Shown here piece by piece: positions 45,173 to 55,430 of a stretch of DNA of 64,000 nt. The stretch comes from Eurosta solidaginis. Its lineage: Eukaryota; Arthropoda; Insecta; Diptera; Tephritidae. The position numbers were made by a program, and so were the translations under genes. The stretch lies in NCBI RefSeq assembly GCF_040869045.1, contig NC_090319.1, forward strand, positions 64,762,779 through 64,826,778, given 5' to 3'. How positions within the stretch are numbered: position 1 is the stretch's first letter; each line of letters opens with the position of its first letter. The notes below the pieces were generated by a model. It ran no database searches. It was given only the letters and a program-made list of their open reading frames with translations, and had not been told where the DNA came from.

Positions 45173-47377
45173 ATGGCAAAGTTCAGTGAATTAAAGATCC
45201 AGCAACTGAAGAAGGAGTTGGAGAGCCGTGGATTGAATACAAGCGGCGTTAAACTCGAACTTCAGGCACGGCTACGAGAGGCAATGGAAGCAGAAGGAAT
45301 TGATGTGGAAGAGTATGTCTTTCACCTTGATGGCGAGGAGACAACAAAAATTGAAGAGAAAAACGAAACATCGCAGACGGTTACCAGCACAGACTTGAAC
45401 ATGATTTTGGCTGCAATATCTGCTCAAACATCGACAGTGGCTTCTCAACTGGAATCGCAAAAGACAGATATAACATCTCAACTGTCATCTCAACTAGAAG
45501 AACAGAAAACGTATATGTCATCACAAATGGAAGCTGAGATGGATGCTTTGAAAGATCGGATTCAGCAGTTACAATTAAATCGTCCAGCAGTTTCAGCGAG
45601 TAATCCAAAGGTAAAAACACCATCCTTTGACGGTTCTGTTCCTTTCCAGGTCTTTAAGTTACAGTTTGAGAAGACCGCAGCAGTGAACAACTGGAATGTG
45701 GAAGATAAAGTTGCCGCACTCTTCGTAGCATTGAAAGGACCAGCTGCCGAAATTCTACAGACGATTCCCGAAGGAGAGCGGAACAATTATGAAGCATTGA
45801 TGGCTGCTGTAGAACGACGTTATGGAAGCGAGCATAGGAAACAGATATTCCAAATTGAGTTGCAAAACCGCTACCAAAAAGCAAATGAAACATTGCAGGA
45901 GTTTGCTTCAGATATTGAAAGATTGGCTCATCTCGCAAATGCGGACGCACCCGTGGAATACACCGAGAGGGTAAAAATCCAGAGTTTTATAAATGGCATA
46001 CGAGACGTGGAAACGAAGCGAGCTACATACGCGAACCCAAAACTGACATTTGCTGAAACGGTATCACATGCATTGACTCAGGAAACTGCCTCATTATTGA
46101 GTAAACCAGCATACAAAGCTCATCGTGTGGAAGTAGAAAGGCCGGAGTGGGTAGACACAATTTTGGAAGCACTAAGGGGATCTCAACAGAAGAATGCCGG
46201 AGTTATTAAATGTTTCAAGTGCGGCAACCCAGGTCACATTGCACGTCATTGCGATCTTGGTCCTAATAGTTCCAACAATGTGGGTGGCCGTAAACGCAAA
46301 GCTGGCGGAAATGAGCAAGAGCGTGTCGAAAGTAAAGAACGAAAACTTGCCCCAGCTGTTGAATGTCCTGTGATATCTGTGTCGCAGATTGGAAGGAAAT
46401 CAAGCAGTCTTACCATCAGAGGGAATGTGGATGGTAAAGAGCGTGTACTGACTGTAGATACGGGGGCATCTCATTCCTTGATTCGATCTGATTTGGTCTA
46501 CAGGGGAATAAAGTCATTACCTGGAGCGAGGTTGCGTACGGTCACAGGCGAATATAACCAAGTTCAGGGAGAAGTAATATGTGAAGTCCTAATTGGGAAG
46601 GTCATGGTTCTACACAAATTCGTTGTGGCGGAGATCGTTGATGAAGTTATATTGGGAGTGGATTTCTTGGTTGACCATGACATCAAGATCGATATGCAGA
46701 GAAGGGTGATGCATTATGAGAACCAAGATGTGCCACTTAACTTCAGTTTGGAAAAAGGGTTCAGCAGTAAGCGAGTGCTGGTCGAGGAGATTCGACAGAG
46801 ACCACGAAAGTCAAGGAAAGTAGATCGAGCAAAGGTTGATGGATCGAATGTGCCAAATAAAGCGAAATTAAAAGTACCTGCGAGGAAAAGACCGGCATCA
46901 ACAAACCCTAATGGACGCACTAAATTCACTGAAAGAATTTTTCAGAAAGAATGCAAGGATGATTTCAAGCCAGCGCGCACTTTTGTTGGGAAACGTCGGA
47001 ACGAGACTGAGTATGTGAAGCCAATCCGTCAAGAACAAGCTCTACAAAGTAGTTCTTCATTGGCCAAGCAACAGAGTGCGAGAGAACGATCCAGAATAAT
47101 GAGTAGTAAGATGGAACACAGGTACGACAGGGAAAATAATTCGGAAGGTTTCCGGAATGGAAATTTGGTACTGTTAAACAACCCTCACCGGCGGAAAGGT
47201 GTCCCAGCCCAATTTCGGTGCAGTTGGGAAGGCCCGTACAAGATTGTGAAGAAGCTCAGTGATACCATCTACCGCATACAAAGCATTGAGAAACCACGGA
47301 GTAGAAGAGTGGTACATTTGGCGATGCTAGCAGCGTTTAGATCGAGAGATTTGTCTGATCGGGACGATCAGACTTAG
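45173..47377 (+). CDS. Gag-protease-integrase C-terminus fusion ORF of a gypsy-type element
   Basis: The likely start is the ATG at 45173; 734 codons, stop TAG just before the polypurine tract. Residues 2-36 form a SAP-like motif (FSELKIQQLKKELESRGLNT), a DNA-binding helix pair unusual at a Gag N-terminus. A Gln/Ser-rich coiled-coil stretch follows (about 75-135), then the capsid-like Gag region (140-310). The zinc knuckle CFKCGNPGHIARHC begins at residue 347. The retropepsin active site VDTGASHSL has its Asp at 429, and ILGVDFLVDHDI is the usual second protease motif near 493. Instead of reverse transcriptase comes a basic linker (about 520-660), then LNNPHRRKGVPAQF and GPYKIVKKLSDTIYRI (GPY motif at 687), an integrase C-terminal domain. 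The frame is perfectly open, so the deletion product may still be translated. Confidence 0.85.
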   Translation: MAKFSELKIQQLKKELESRGLNTSGVKLELQARLREAMEAEGIDVEEYVFHLDGEETTKIEEKNETSQTVTSTDLNMILAAISAQTSTVASQLESQKTDITSQLSSQLEEQKTYMSSQMEAEMDALKDRIQQLQLNRPAVSASNPKVKTPSFDGSVPFQVFKLQFEKTAAVNNWNVEDKVAALFVALKGPAAEILQTIPEGERNNYEALMAAVERRYGSEHRKQIFQIELQNRYQKANETLQEFASDIERLAHLANADAPVEYTERVKIQSFINGIRDVETKRATYANPKLTFAETVSHALTQETASLLSKPAYKAHRVEVERPEWVDTILEALRGSQQKNAGVIKCFKCGNPGHIARHCDLGPNSSNNVGGRKRKAGGNEQERVESKERKLAPAVECPVISVSQIGRKSSSLTIRGNVDGKERVLTVDTGASHSLIRSDLVYRGIKSLPGARLRTVTGEYNQVQGEVICEVLIGKVMVLHKFVVAEIVDEVILGVDFLVDHDIKIDMQRRVMHYENQDVPLNFSLEKGFSSKRVLVEEIRQRPRKSRKVDRAKVDGSNVPNKAKLKVPARKRPASTNPNGRTKFTERIFQKECKDDFKPARTFVGKRRNETEYVKPIRQEQALQSSSSLAKQQSARERSRIMSSKMEHRYDRENNSEGFRNGNLVLLNNPHRRKGVPAQFRCSWEGPYKIVKKLSDTIYRIQSIEKPRSRRVVHLAMLAAFRSRDLSDRDDQT

Positions 47378-47388
47378 GTGGAGGGCAG

Positions 47389-48059
47389 TGTTACGAATAT
47401 TAGCAAAACTAAGGAGTGCTGCCAGCTCTAAGCCGATCTAAGCAGTGACGTGAATGCACATCAATAATTCAATCATTATGTATCTACATAAACGAATAAA
47501 TAATTGCGTCTACACATATGTACACATTCCGACGAGCAACATTTACATACAAGGCAGCAAGAGATGAGATGTCACACACCGATGAATTTACTTATACGCT
47601 TATGTGTGTGCGGGGGACTGTAAACTACAAACACATGCATATACCTTATCTGAGTTGTCACAAGAGAGAGCAATAATTTGTGCACGTAGTTGTGGCTGGC
47701 GATTTTGTAGCCGAAACAACTAGTAACTTCTGGAAATCGAAGAGCCTAGAAGTATGCAGCGTAAACTATAAAAGCGGCGCCAGCGAGTAAGAAGTAATTC
47801 AGTTTGATTTGAATTGTCAAGCAGTTACGAGTAAGACGATATCTAGCGAGCAATAGCACTATTATTTTGAAAGTCAGTTTCCTTTAAGATATCAGTTTGG
47901 TTATTAAGCTATTCGTTGCACAGTTTGAGTGTTATTGTGAAGTACTTAATAAAGGCCATTTTTCCATCATTCAATATTGGAGTTATTTATTCAACAGTTT
48001 AGTGATTCGAACTTAGCAGAGGATTGCAAATAAGAGGATTTGCAAGTAAATTCGTTACA
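47389..48059 (+). repeat. 3' LTR of the gypsy-type element
   Basis: Direct repeat of the 5' LTR at 44443-45113, same length, preceded by the polypurine tract and followed by the target duplicate ATAT. Confidence 0.9.
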
Positions 48060-48093
48060 ATATGTAAGCGGTAGTGGTGCGATCGGTGCAGAT

Positions 48094-50390
48094 TGTAGAG
48101 TCATCTACTTGTAACAAATATACTTGTTATATTTTAAATTTATTTTTTTTATATTATTTATTTTTTATTATTAAAAAATTAAAATATTTTAAGTCATCAA
48201 AAATATCTTTTAAAAAAATAAAGTTTAAAATATATTAAACAAAATTAAATAGAAAATTATTATTTTCTGTATTGGCGATTCTACCACGGACCGAAATTTA
48301 TATAAGTCTATATGTGATACAATTGCTGAATGTGGCGCTTTGCGTATCGCAGAGCTACTGACCAATACAATACCACAAATAGAAGTGCAGCTAAACTATC
48401 TCTGGTTTCAGCAAATGTACATACGATCCTGCCACAAATTCACTTGAAGAACATACCGATACTTTAAACACGACGCTACGCATTCCCGTCAAATATTGAC
48501 ATGTCAATAAGGATTCATTAATGAAACAATTGGATGAAGAATTAGAATTGGAACAGCTTCAAATTAGGCAAGATCAACAACAACAACAAGCTGAACAACA
48601 ACAAGTACAATTACAACTGCATATGCAACAACATCAAACGTCAGCGATCTCAATACATGATAGTAAAATTATTTATGCACAAACCCCACCTTCCTCATTC
48701 AATTCTCTGTCTTTTTTTGTTAGTGATGGCGGCGGTATTGGTACAAATCTCAATAACAATCAAAACCAATGGCAACCATAATAAAGAAAATGTGTAATAT
48801 GAATACTAATACCAATATTGAATATTATTGTCCTCAATTTGTATGCATAATGAAAGCTTCCATCGTTAATTACAGGCGCTCACTATTTTTAGAAGCATAA
48901 AAAAGCAAAAATAATTAAACGTTTTGTGTCTAGCTTTTGTGATGTATGTATGTAATGAAGTTCTATTATATTAAGATAAATAAGTCTTCTGACAATGAGA
49001 GTGATGATCGTGGGTGTATGTAAAATGCTTACAAGTAATACTACCTTTCCATCCAAACTGACTCGTAATAATAAATGTTTAATCTGTTAAATACAACTTT
49101 ATGTTAACTCAGATACAACGATAATATCTCAAGTTAAAAGAAAATGCTGCACATCTAAATGTGATGATAAAAAAAAAAACGTTCTTTCCTAAATCTTTTG
49201 TTAAACCATTATACAAACAAGACATCAAGTTATCTTATTTCAATACGTATTATTGATGACATCACTAAAAATATAAAATGTTATTAAATTTTTTTTAAAA
49301 TTAAAGTAATATTAAGTATGTTTTAATTGTGTAAACTTCTTCTCCAGTACATAAATAAATACATTTATCAATTATGTATACAAGAACTTTCACAACAACA
49401 AATATTCTAACTCAAAATATAAACAATAACCTCATTTTCAATTCTAAAACAACAACAAAAATATGCAGAAAAAAGAAATAACTTAAAATTTTTAAAATTA
49501 AACTTATTACCAGAATCAATTTTAAAAATCACAAGAGATTTCTTACAATAATTTATGAAATTATTAAAATCATATTTAAAACTCAATATTAAAATCATTA
49601 CCATGACACGAATAAATAACAATTTCATATCACCCTCAAACAAATAAAGGAATCAAGTTTTCATTCCACATCAACAACTTGGACATACATTATGCTGAGT
49701 ACAATTATATATTGAATTTATATTCTGCATAATACAAGTTTTTAATTTTTGAATGATTGTGCACACAAAGTTGCCATCTACTATCATTCAACCTTATTCT
49801 AAGTTCTTCAAACGTATCATTATAATTGACAATATTTCACAAACAGCTATTAAGATATTTTAAACCTTTAACAATATAGCAATAACAAAACCAAATATTA
49901 GTATACTTATAAATATTAATACAATAAATAAATAATAACAACACTTACCATTTAAAAAATAAAATGAGCTATTAAGTGCATCGAATCATCAAAAGATTTA
50001 GTACTTACATCAATACCAACGTAAACTTAACAAATTATATAAACACTTTCTGACAATTAAAAACAAAAAAATTACAATATATTTACAACACTAAATTCAA
50101 AAATTTTTCAAACCGCAACACAAAATTCTTACAGTAATAAATGTACACTGCAAATTAACACTAAAAAAAATAAAACCGTTTAATAAATTTTTCGTTTCTC
50201 TGGAGGGGGAGTATATGTAGAGTTATCTACTTGTAACAAATATACTTGTTATATTTTAAATTTATTCTTATTATATTATTTACTTTTTATTATTAAAAAA
50301 TAAAATATTTTAAGTCATCAAAAATATCTTTTAAAAAAATAAAGTTTAAAATATATTAATCAAAATTAAATAGAAAATTATTATTTTCTA
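48094..50390 (+). mobile_element. LTR-like element without polymerase genes, carrying a polyglutamine ORF
   Basis: Direct repeats of about 175 bp (48094-48268 and 50216-50390) begin TGTAGAG and share agttaagtcatc-like and acttgtaacaaatatacttg words with a few differences. The second is preceded by tctggagggggagta, a good polypurine tract, and the first is followed by tggcgattct, a possible primer-binding site. The 1.9 kb between them has no gag or pol: a short coding-like stretch (48271-48450), a polyglutamine ORF and about 1.4 kb of AT-rich DNA. No target duplication is evident. A large retrotransposon derivative that picked up gene sequence is a reasonable guess, not proven. Confidence 0.55.
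48521..48781 (+). pseudogene. Polyglutamine-rich ORF, possible captured host-gene fragment
   Basis: An 86-codon frame with leucine/glutamate repeats, then QDQQQQQAEQQQVQLQLHMQ, a Ser/Pro stretch and Asn-rich end GTNLNNNQNQWQP. The composition is typical of fly transcription factors and RNA-binding proteins, not of retroelement proteins. Just upstream (48271-48440), in another frame, TTDRNLYKSICDTIAECGAL is also coding-like. Both may be pieces of one spliced or frameshifted host gene. Identity unknown. Confidence 0.4.
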
Positions 50391-51010
50391 TAAAGACATA
50401 TGACTCTTTTGAATAGTGAGACTATATTCAATATCAAACTATTGATATACATAACTGCAAGTGTTGGTACCTCTCGAGCTTGTAACACTTAGCTTAGTAA
50501 CTTGATTGATCTTTCACTTATGAGCAAAACTGAGGTACCGAAGTTTGTAAGTAGATTTAAGCTTTAAAGTAGGAATGACACACAAATCTGCCTAACGGCT
50601 CCAAAAGGGACTGAGATGTGAAGGTCACAATCTACTCGCACTACCCGTATATGTCTACGCCGTTTAAACAATTTTTTTCGACAGCCAAACAATAAAACCT
50701 CATTGGAATTATAAATCAAGGGCGAGTTTGGTAAGCTATAAACCGAGGTTCGAGGTCTATATGAATGGTCGGCAGTAAAAACGGGATGTATTTAATAAAA
50801 GCGAAGCTTCTGAACATATCCGTAAAAGTTCGGTAAAAGAAAAATGGGCGGCAAAAATGGGACTTTTGGGGGTTTCCATTAAAATGGGGGCACTACGATT
50901 CATACAATAAAAAAAAGACATACCAGATCATTCAATTAAAGATGAATACATCATGTTATTCAGGAAAGGGGGAATGCCACTACTTCGAGATTGCTTAGTG
51001 AACATGACAT
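50391..51010. other. No gene recognised
   Basis: Mixed unique sequence; no frame or repeat boundary that I can support. Confidence 0.5.
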
Positions 51011-52696
51011 GAGCAGAGCTCACAGAGTATATTAACTTTGTCCGCATAACGGTAATCCGTAACGGCATAAACTAATCGAGATAGATATAGACTTCTATAT
51101 ATCAAAATGATCTGGGTGAAAAAAGAAATTCATTTAGCCATGTCCGTCCATCCGTCCGTCCGTCTGTAAACACGATAACTTGAGTAAATTTTGAGGTATC
51201 TTGATTAAATTTGGTATGTAGGTTCCTGGGTGCTCATCTCAGATCGCTATTTAAAATGAACGAAATCGGACCACAACCACGTCCACTTTTTCGATATCGA
51301 AAATTCCGAAAAACCGAAAAAGAGCGATAATTCATTACCAAAGACGGATAAAGCGATGAAACTTTGTATGTGCGTTGACCTTATGATGCAAAATAGAAAA
51401 TTAGTAAATTTTTGGACAATGGGCGTGGCACCGCCTACTTTTAAAAGAAGGTAGTTTAAAAGTTTCGCAAGCTGTAATTTCGCAGTCGTTGAAGATATCA
51501 TTATGAAATTTGGCAGGGACGTTACTCCTATTACTATATGTACGCCTAATAAAAATTAGCAAAATCGGATAACGCACACGCCCACTTTAAAAAAAAAATT
51601 TTTAAAGTCAAATTTTAACAAAAAATTTAAAATCTTTACAGTATATAAGTAAATTATGCCAACATTCAACTCCAGTAATGATATGGTGCAACAAAATACA
51701 AAAATAAAAGAAAATTTCAAAGTGGGCGTGGCTCCGCCCTTTTTCATTTAATTCGTCTAGAATACTTTTAAGGCCATAAGTCGAACAAAAATTTACCAAT
51801 CCTTGTGAAATTTGGTAGGTGCATAGATTCTATGACGATAACTGTTTTCTGTGAAAATGGGCAAAATCGGTTGAAGCCACGCCCAGTTTTTATACACAGT
51901 CGACCGTCTGCCCTTCCGCTGGCCGTTAACACGATAACTTGAGCAAAAATCGATATATCTTTACTAAACTTAGTTCACGTACTTATCTGAACACACTTTA
52001 TCTTGGTATAAAAAATGGCCGAAATCCGACAATGACCACGCCCACTTTTCGATATCGAAAATTACGAAAAATGAAACAAATGCCATAATTCTATATCAAA
52101 TATGAAAAAAGAGATGAAACATGGTAACTGGATTGGTTTATTGACACAAAATATAACTTTAGAAAAAACTTTGTAAAATGGGTGTGACACCTAACATATT
52201 AAGTAGAAGAAAATGAAAAAGTTTTGCAGGGCGAAATCAAAAGCCCTTGGAATCTTGGCAGCAATACTGTTCGTGGTATGACATATATAAATAAATTAGC
52301 GGTACCCGACAGATGATGTTCGGGGTCACCATGGTCCACATTTGGGTCGATAACTCGAAAACGCCTTCACATATACAACTACCACCACTTCTTTTTAAAA
52401 CCCTCATTTAATACCTTTAATCTGATACCTATATCGTACAAAAACATTATAGATTCACCCCTGGTCCATCTTTATGGCGATATCCTGAAATTGCGTCCAC
52501 CTATAGAACTAAGGCCCACTCCATTTTAAAATACTCTTTAATACCTTTCATTTGAAACCTATGTCATACAAACACATTCCAGGGTTACCCCTAAGTTCAT
52601 TTTGCTAAATGGTGATTTTCCCTTATTTTGTCTCCAAAGCTCTCAGCTGAGTATGTAATGTTCGGTTACACCCGAACTTAGCATTCCTTACTTGTT
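51011..52696 (+). mobile_element. Family A DINE-like element, without expanded array
   Basis: Starts gagcagagctcacagagt (the first few terminal bases are changed) and ends with gttcggttacacccgaac, then ccttacttgtt. The interior aligns with other family A copies, including gtccgtccgtctg, the two gggcgtggc blocks and one or two 130-bp units at 52400-52600. Its short length shows what the element looks like before the array expands. Confidence 0.75.
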
Positions 52697-53222
52697 TTAA
52701 GATTCATTTGGATGCAATTTTGGGCAATTTTAGGATAACTTTGGCATTTTGTTGGAAGCATTTCGAGACTATTTCGGGGACAATTTCAGAATCACTTCCG
52801 GATTTTTTTAGAATCATTTCGAGAATTTTTCCAAGCACTTTTAGGACTTTATAAGATAACTTTGGGATTATTTTCAAAATCGTTTCGAAACTATTTCGTG
52901 ACAACAAATTTTGTTCAGTCAATATGAAGCTACGTAAGTGCCATTTTGACCATGCGTAACGGATTGACGGACTCAGACCAAATTTTGAAGGGGATGGAAA
53001 TGTATCGCACATTCATGGAACTTTTTGGACTAATTCGTGAATATTTCGAGAAGACTTGAGGAGCTCTTCGCGATTATACTTCAGGTTCACTTTGAAACTA
53101 TTTCCATGCAATTTTGGGGCAATTTTAAGACCACTTCTGGATAAGTTTCGGAATCATTTAGACACTATTTTGGGACCCATTTGGAACAATTTCAGAATCC
53201 CTTCGGGATTAATATAGTAGGC
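52697..53222 (+). repeat. Degenerate short-period repeat built on atttcg/tttggg words
   Basis: From 52700 to 52905 and again 53020-53215 the sequence is a chain of related phrases: ctatttcgggga, atttcagaatcacttccgg, atcatttcgagaattttt, actattttgggac. The step is roughly 20-25 bases with many substitutions. A block (52905-53015) without the pattern separates the two parts. Non-coding; an old satellite-like sequence is likely. Confidence 0.55.
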
Positions 53223-53234
53223 ATTTGTGCTTTG

Positions 53235-53604
53235 GCGGCCACCGTGGTGTGATGGTAGCGTGCTCCGCCTATCACACCGTATGCCCTGGGTTCAACTCGT
53301 GGGCAAAGCAACATCAAAATTTTAGAAATAAGGTTTTTCAATTAGAAGAAAATTTATCTAAGCGGGGTCGCCCCTCGGAAGTGTCTGGCAAGCGCTCCGA
53401 GTGTATTTCTGCCATGAAAAGCTCTCAGTGAAAACTCATCTGCCTTGCAGATGCCGTTCGGAGTCGGCATAAAACATGTAGGTCCCGTCCGGCCAATTTG
53501 TAGGGAAAAATCAAGAGGAGCACGACGCAAATTGGAAGAGAAGCTCGGCCTTAGATCTCTTCGGAGGTTATCGCGCCTTAAATAAATTTTTTTTTTTTTA
53601 ATTT
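53235..53604 (+). mobile_element. tRNA-derived SINE with 12-bp target-site duplication
   Basis: Flanked by ATTTGTGCTTTG at 53223-53234 and 53605-53616. The head (cggccaccgtggtgtgatgg, gtagcgtgctccgcc, then ctgggttcaactcgtgg) has pol III A-box- and B-box-like segments of a tRNA-derived promoter. The body includes ggtcgcccctcggaag, ctgccttgcagatgccg and agaagctcggcc, and it ends in an A/T-rich tail. Related but more degraded SINE sequence lies in repeat X at 14735 and 54870. Confidence 0.85.
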
Positions 53605-53616
53605 ATTTGTGCTTTG

Positions 53617-53893
53617 CACACAGAGTATATTAACTTTGACTGGATAACGGTTGGTACAACCAAAGGAATCGAGATAGATATGGACTTCCATATATCAAAA
53701 TCATCAGTGTCGAAAAAAAAATTTTATTGACCCATGTCCGTCCCTCCGTCCGTCTGTCCGTTAACACCATAACTTGAGTAAATATTGAGATATCTTCACC
53801 AAATTTGGGACACGAGCTAATCTGGGCCTAGAATAGATTGGTATTGAAAATGAGCGAAATAGGATGATAACCACGCACACATTTTATATATAT
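53617..53893 (+). mobile_element. Family B DINE-like element, 5' fragment
   Basis: Begins cacacagagtatattaactt and shares ggataacggttggt, gtccgtctgtccgttaaca and accaaatttgggacacgagc with family B. It stops at tttatatatatagg where the next TIR element begins, so the 3' part was lost or displaced. Confidence 0.65.
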
Positions 53894-54130
53894 AGGTCAT
53901 TCCATTTCAGACACCCGGTCCGCGCAGGACATGATTTTTGATTTCGATGAAATTTTAATATGTTGTTCTTTGGGCAAAATAATGAAACACGTGTTTTTTT
54001 TTTTTTTTTTTTTTGCCTCAAAAAAATTTTTTTTCGCTTTTATCGGCAATTGAATTCGATAAAATGCAATTGATATTTTATTTCCCTATTTTTTCAACTG
54101 TGTCCGGGTGTCTTGAAATGGAATGGGCCT
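53894..54130. mobile_element. MITE-like element with about 26-bp inverted repeats
   Basis: Left end aggtcattccatttcag then acacccgg; right end reversed aggcccattccatttcaag then acacccgg. They differ by two small indels. The 235-bp interior is non-coding and has a long T run near 54000. Flanking duplication not resolved. Confidence 0.7.
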
Positions 54131-54194
54131 TCTTCATTTGTTCTTTTTTTTTATAGATGAAATATTTATTTCTATAACTGAGTAAATAAAACAT

Positions 54195-54690
54195 GTTAAG
54201 GCCGCGGCACAATGACATTTTTCATATAGATGCGTTTAACACAAGCTTATGCATTCCATATGAAGGAACTTCAGACTTGGCAATTACGGTTTATTTCGCC
54301 TTGCCCATTCACATCAAAATTTCGTGAAGCACTGTTATAAACATTCTCCCTATACAACAAAAATATTTCCTAACATATTTGGTGCCGTATTCATTTGTTA
54401 TATAGCAGTTTTTAATTGAGAAAAATGTTAGAAAAGTTACCAACGAGTGGGAAAAACAATTTCAATTGCAAAGTGTGCCAGCACCCTTAGCCAAAGCAAA
54501 TGTCAAATTCTTCTTCTTATTCTTTGCTTGCAACAAAAGTTGCAAGTTGACTACTTTTTCATGTCAGATGGCGCCAGTGTCGCTCAATATGCCGTCCTCC
54601 ATAAAAATACGTGCAATCTACTCATAATGCATAAGACTGAGTTAAACGCATCTTTATGAAAAACTGCTTATGTGACGTGGACTTTAGTAG
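54195..54690. mobile_element. MITE-like element with about 60-bp imperfect inverted repeats
   Basis: The left part reads atttttcatatagatgcgtt and aacacaagcttatgcatt (54211-54255). The right part, reversed, gives gtttttcataaagatgcgtt and aactcagtcttatgcatt (from about 54665 back to 54620). The centre is non-coding. Family unknown. Confidence 0.6.
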
Positions 54691-54736
54691 ATAGTACTCC
54701 TAGTTATGTATTTAGTTGAGTGTTTTCATATTAAAT

Positions 54737-55430
54737 GTAGGAATGATGTAAACACCTTAAAGATATATTTACACAAGAATTCTGTTAAACAGCATTTCAG
54801 CCATGCAAACATATTTATGCCATATGGCGTCGCAGAGTCAAAGTTTACTAATTGTAGTGGTGGTAGAGCGCTCCTTCTACCACACCGAAGATAATGGGTT
54901 CAATGCCAGGGCAAAGCAACATGAAAACATCTGGAAAAAGTGTTTTAAATTAGAAAAAAATGTGTTTCCGATCGGGGTCTCAGTGAAAACTAATCTGCCT
55001 TGCATATGCTGTTCGAAGTCGGTGTAAATCATGTAGCTTCCGTCCCGCCAATTTGTAGAAAAAAAATTAAAAGTAGAACGACCCAAATAGGAAGAGAAGC
55101 TCGGCCCAAAATCTCTTCGGAGGTTAGCGCGCCTTGTGTTTATTTATTTTATGTGCCTTTTGTGATATGGCTTATCACATCAAATGATACCGAAAAATTA
55201 ATTATTGAGCTAAAGTGTCAAGACTAAAAAAATAAATAGTCTATTGAGCACACGAGCTGTGAACGTCTTAATTTCGTACTTTATTCAGCGTTTAACTGAC
55301 TAAGGCATTATGTTGGTTTGTGCTAGAAAGAGGGTATTGCCAGACGGTGCAATATCTGTAGTTTACTAGCTGAATCGGTACTTAATATAGTGTTAGCTAT
55401 CAAATTTCAATCTGGAACTAACTCTGTTAT
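54737..55430 (+). repeat. Repeat X, first part of interrupted copy
   Basis: Aligns with 14615-15310, including the degraded SINE head at about 54860-54915. A deletion of about 45 bp lies near 54975, and an extra ~45-bp segment at about 55350-55395 is absent from the other copy. The copy is broken at ctctgttatt by the family A element and resumes at 59582. Confidence 0.75.

Larger units (their letters stand above)
44443..48059 (+). mobile_element. Gypsy-type LTR retrotransposon, non-autonomous, recent insertion
   Basis: Two LTRs of 671 bp (44443-45113 and 47389-48059) begin TGTTACGA and end CGTTACA, and look identical by eye. ATAT flanks both sides (44439-44442 and 48060-48063), a 4-bp target duplication. 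A primer-binding candidate TGGTGTCAGAAG starts at about 45116, and a polypurine tract aggtggagggcag precedes the 3' LTR. Between them lies one ORF with Gag, protease and an integrase C-terminus but no reverse transcriptase, RNase H or integrase core. The internal region is only about 2.3 kb. It landed 30 bp from the piggyBac element. Confidence 0.9.
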
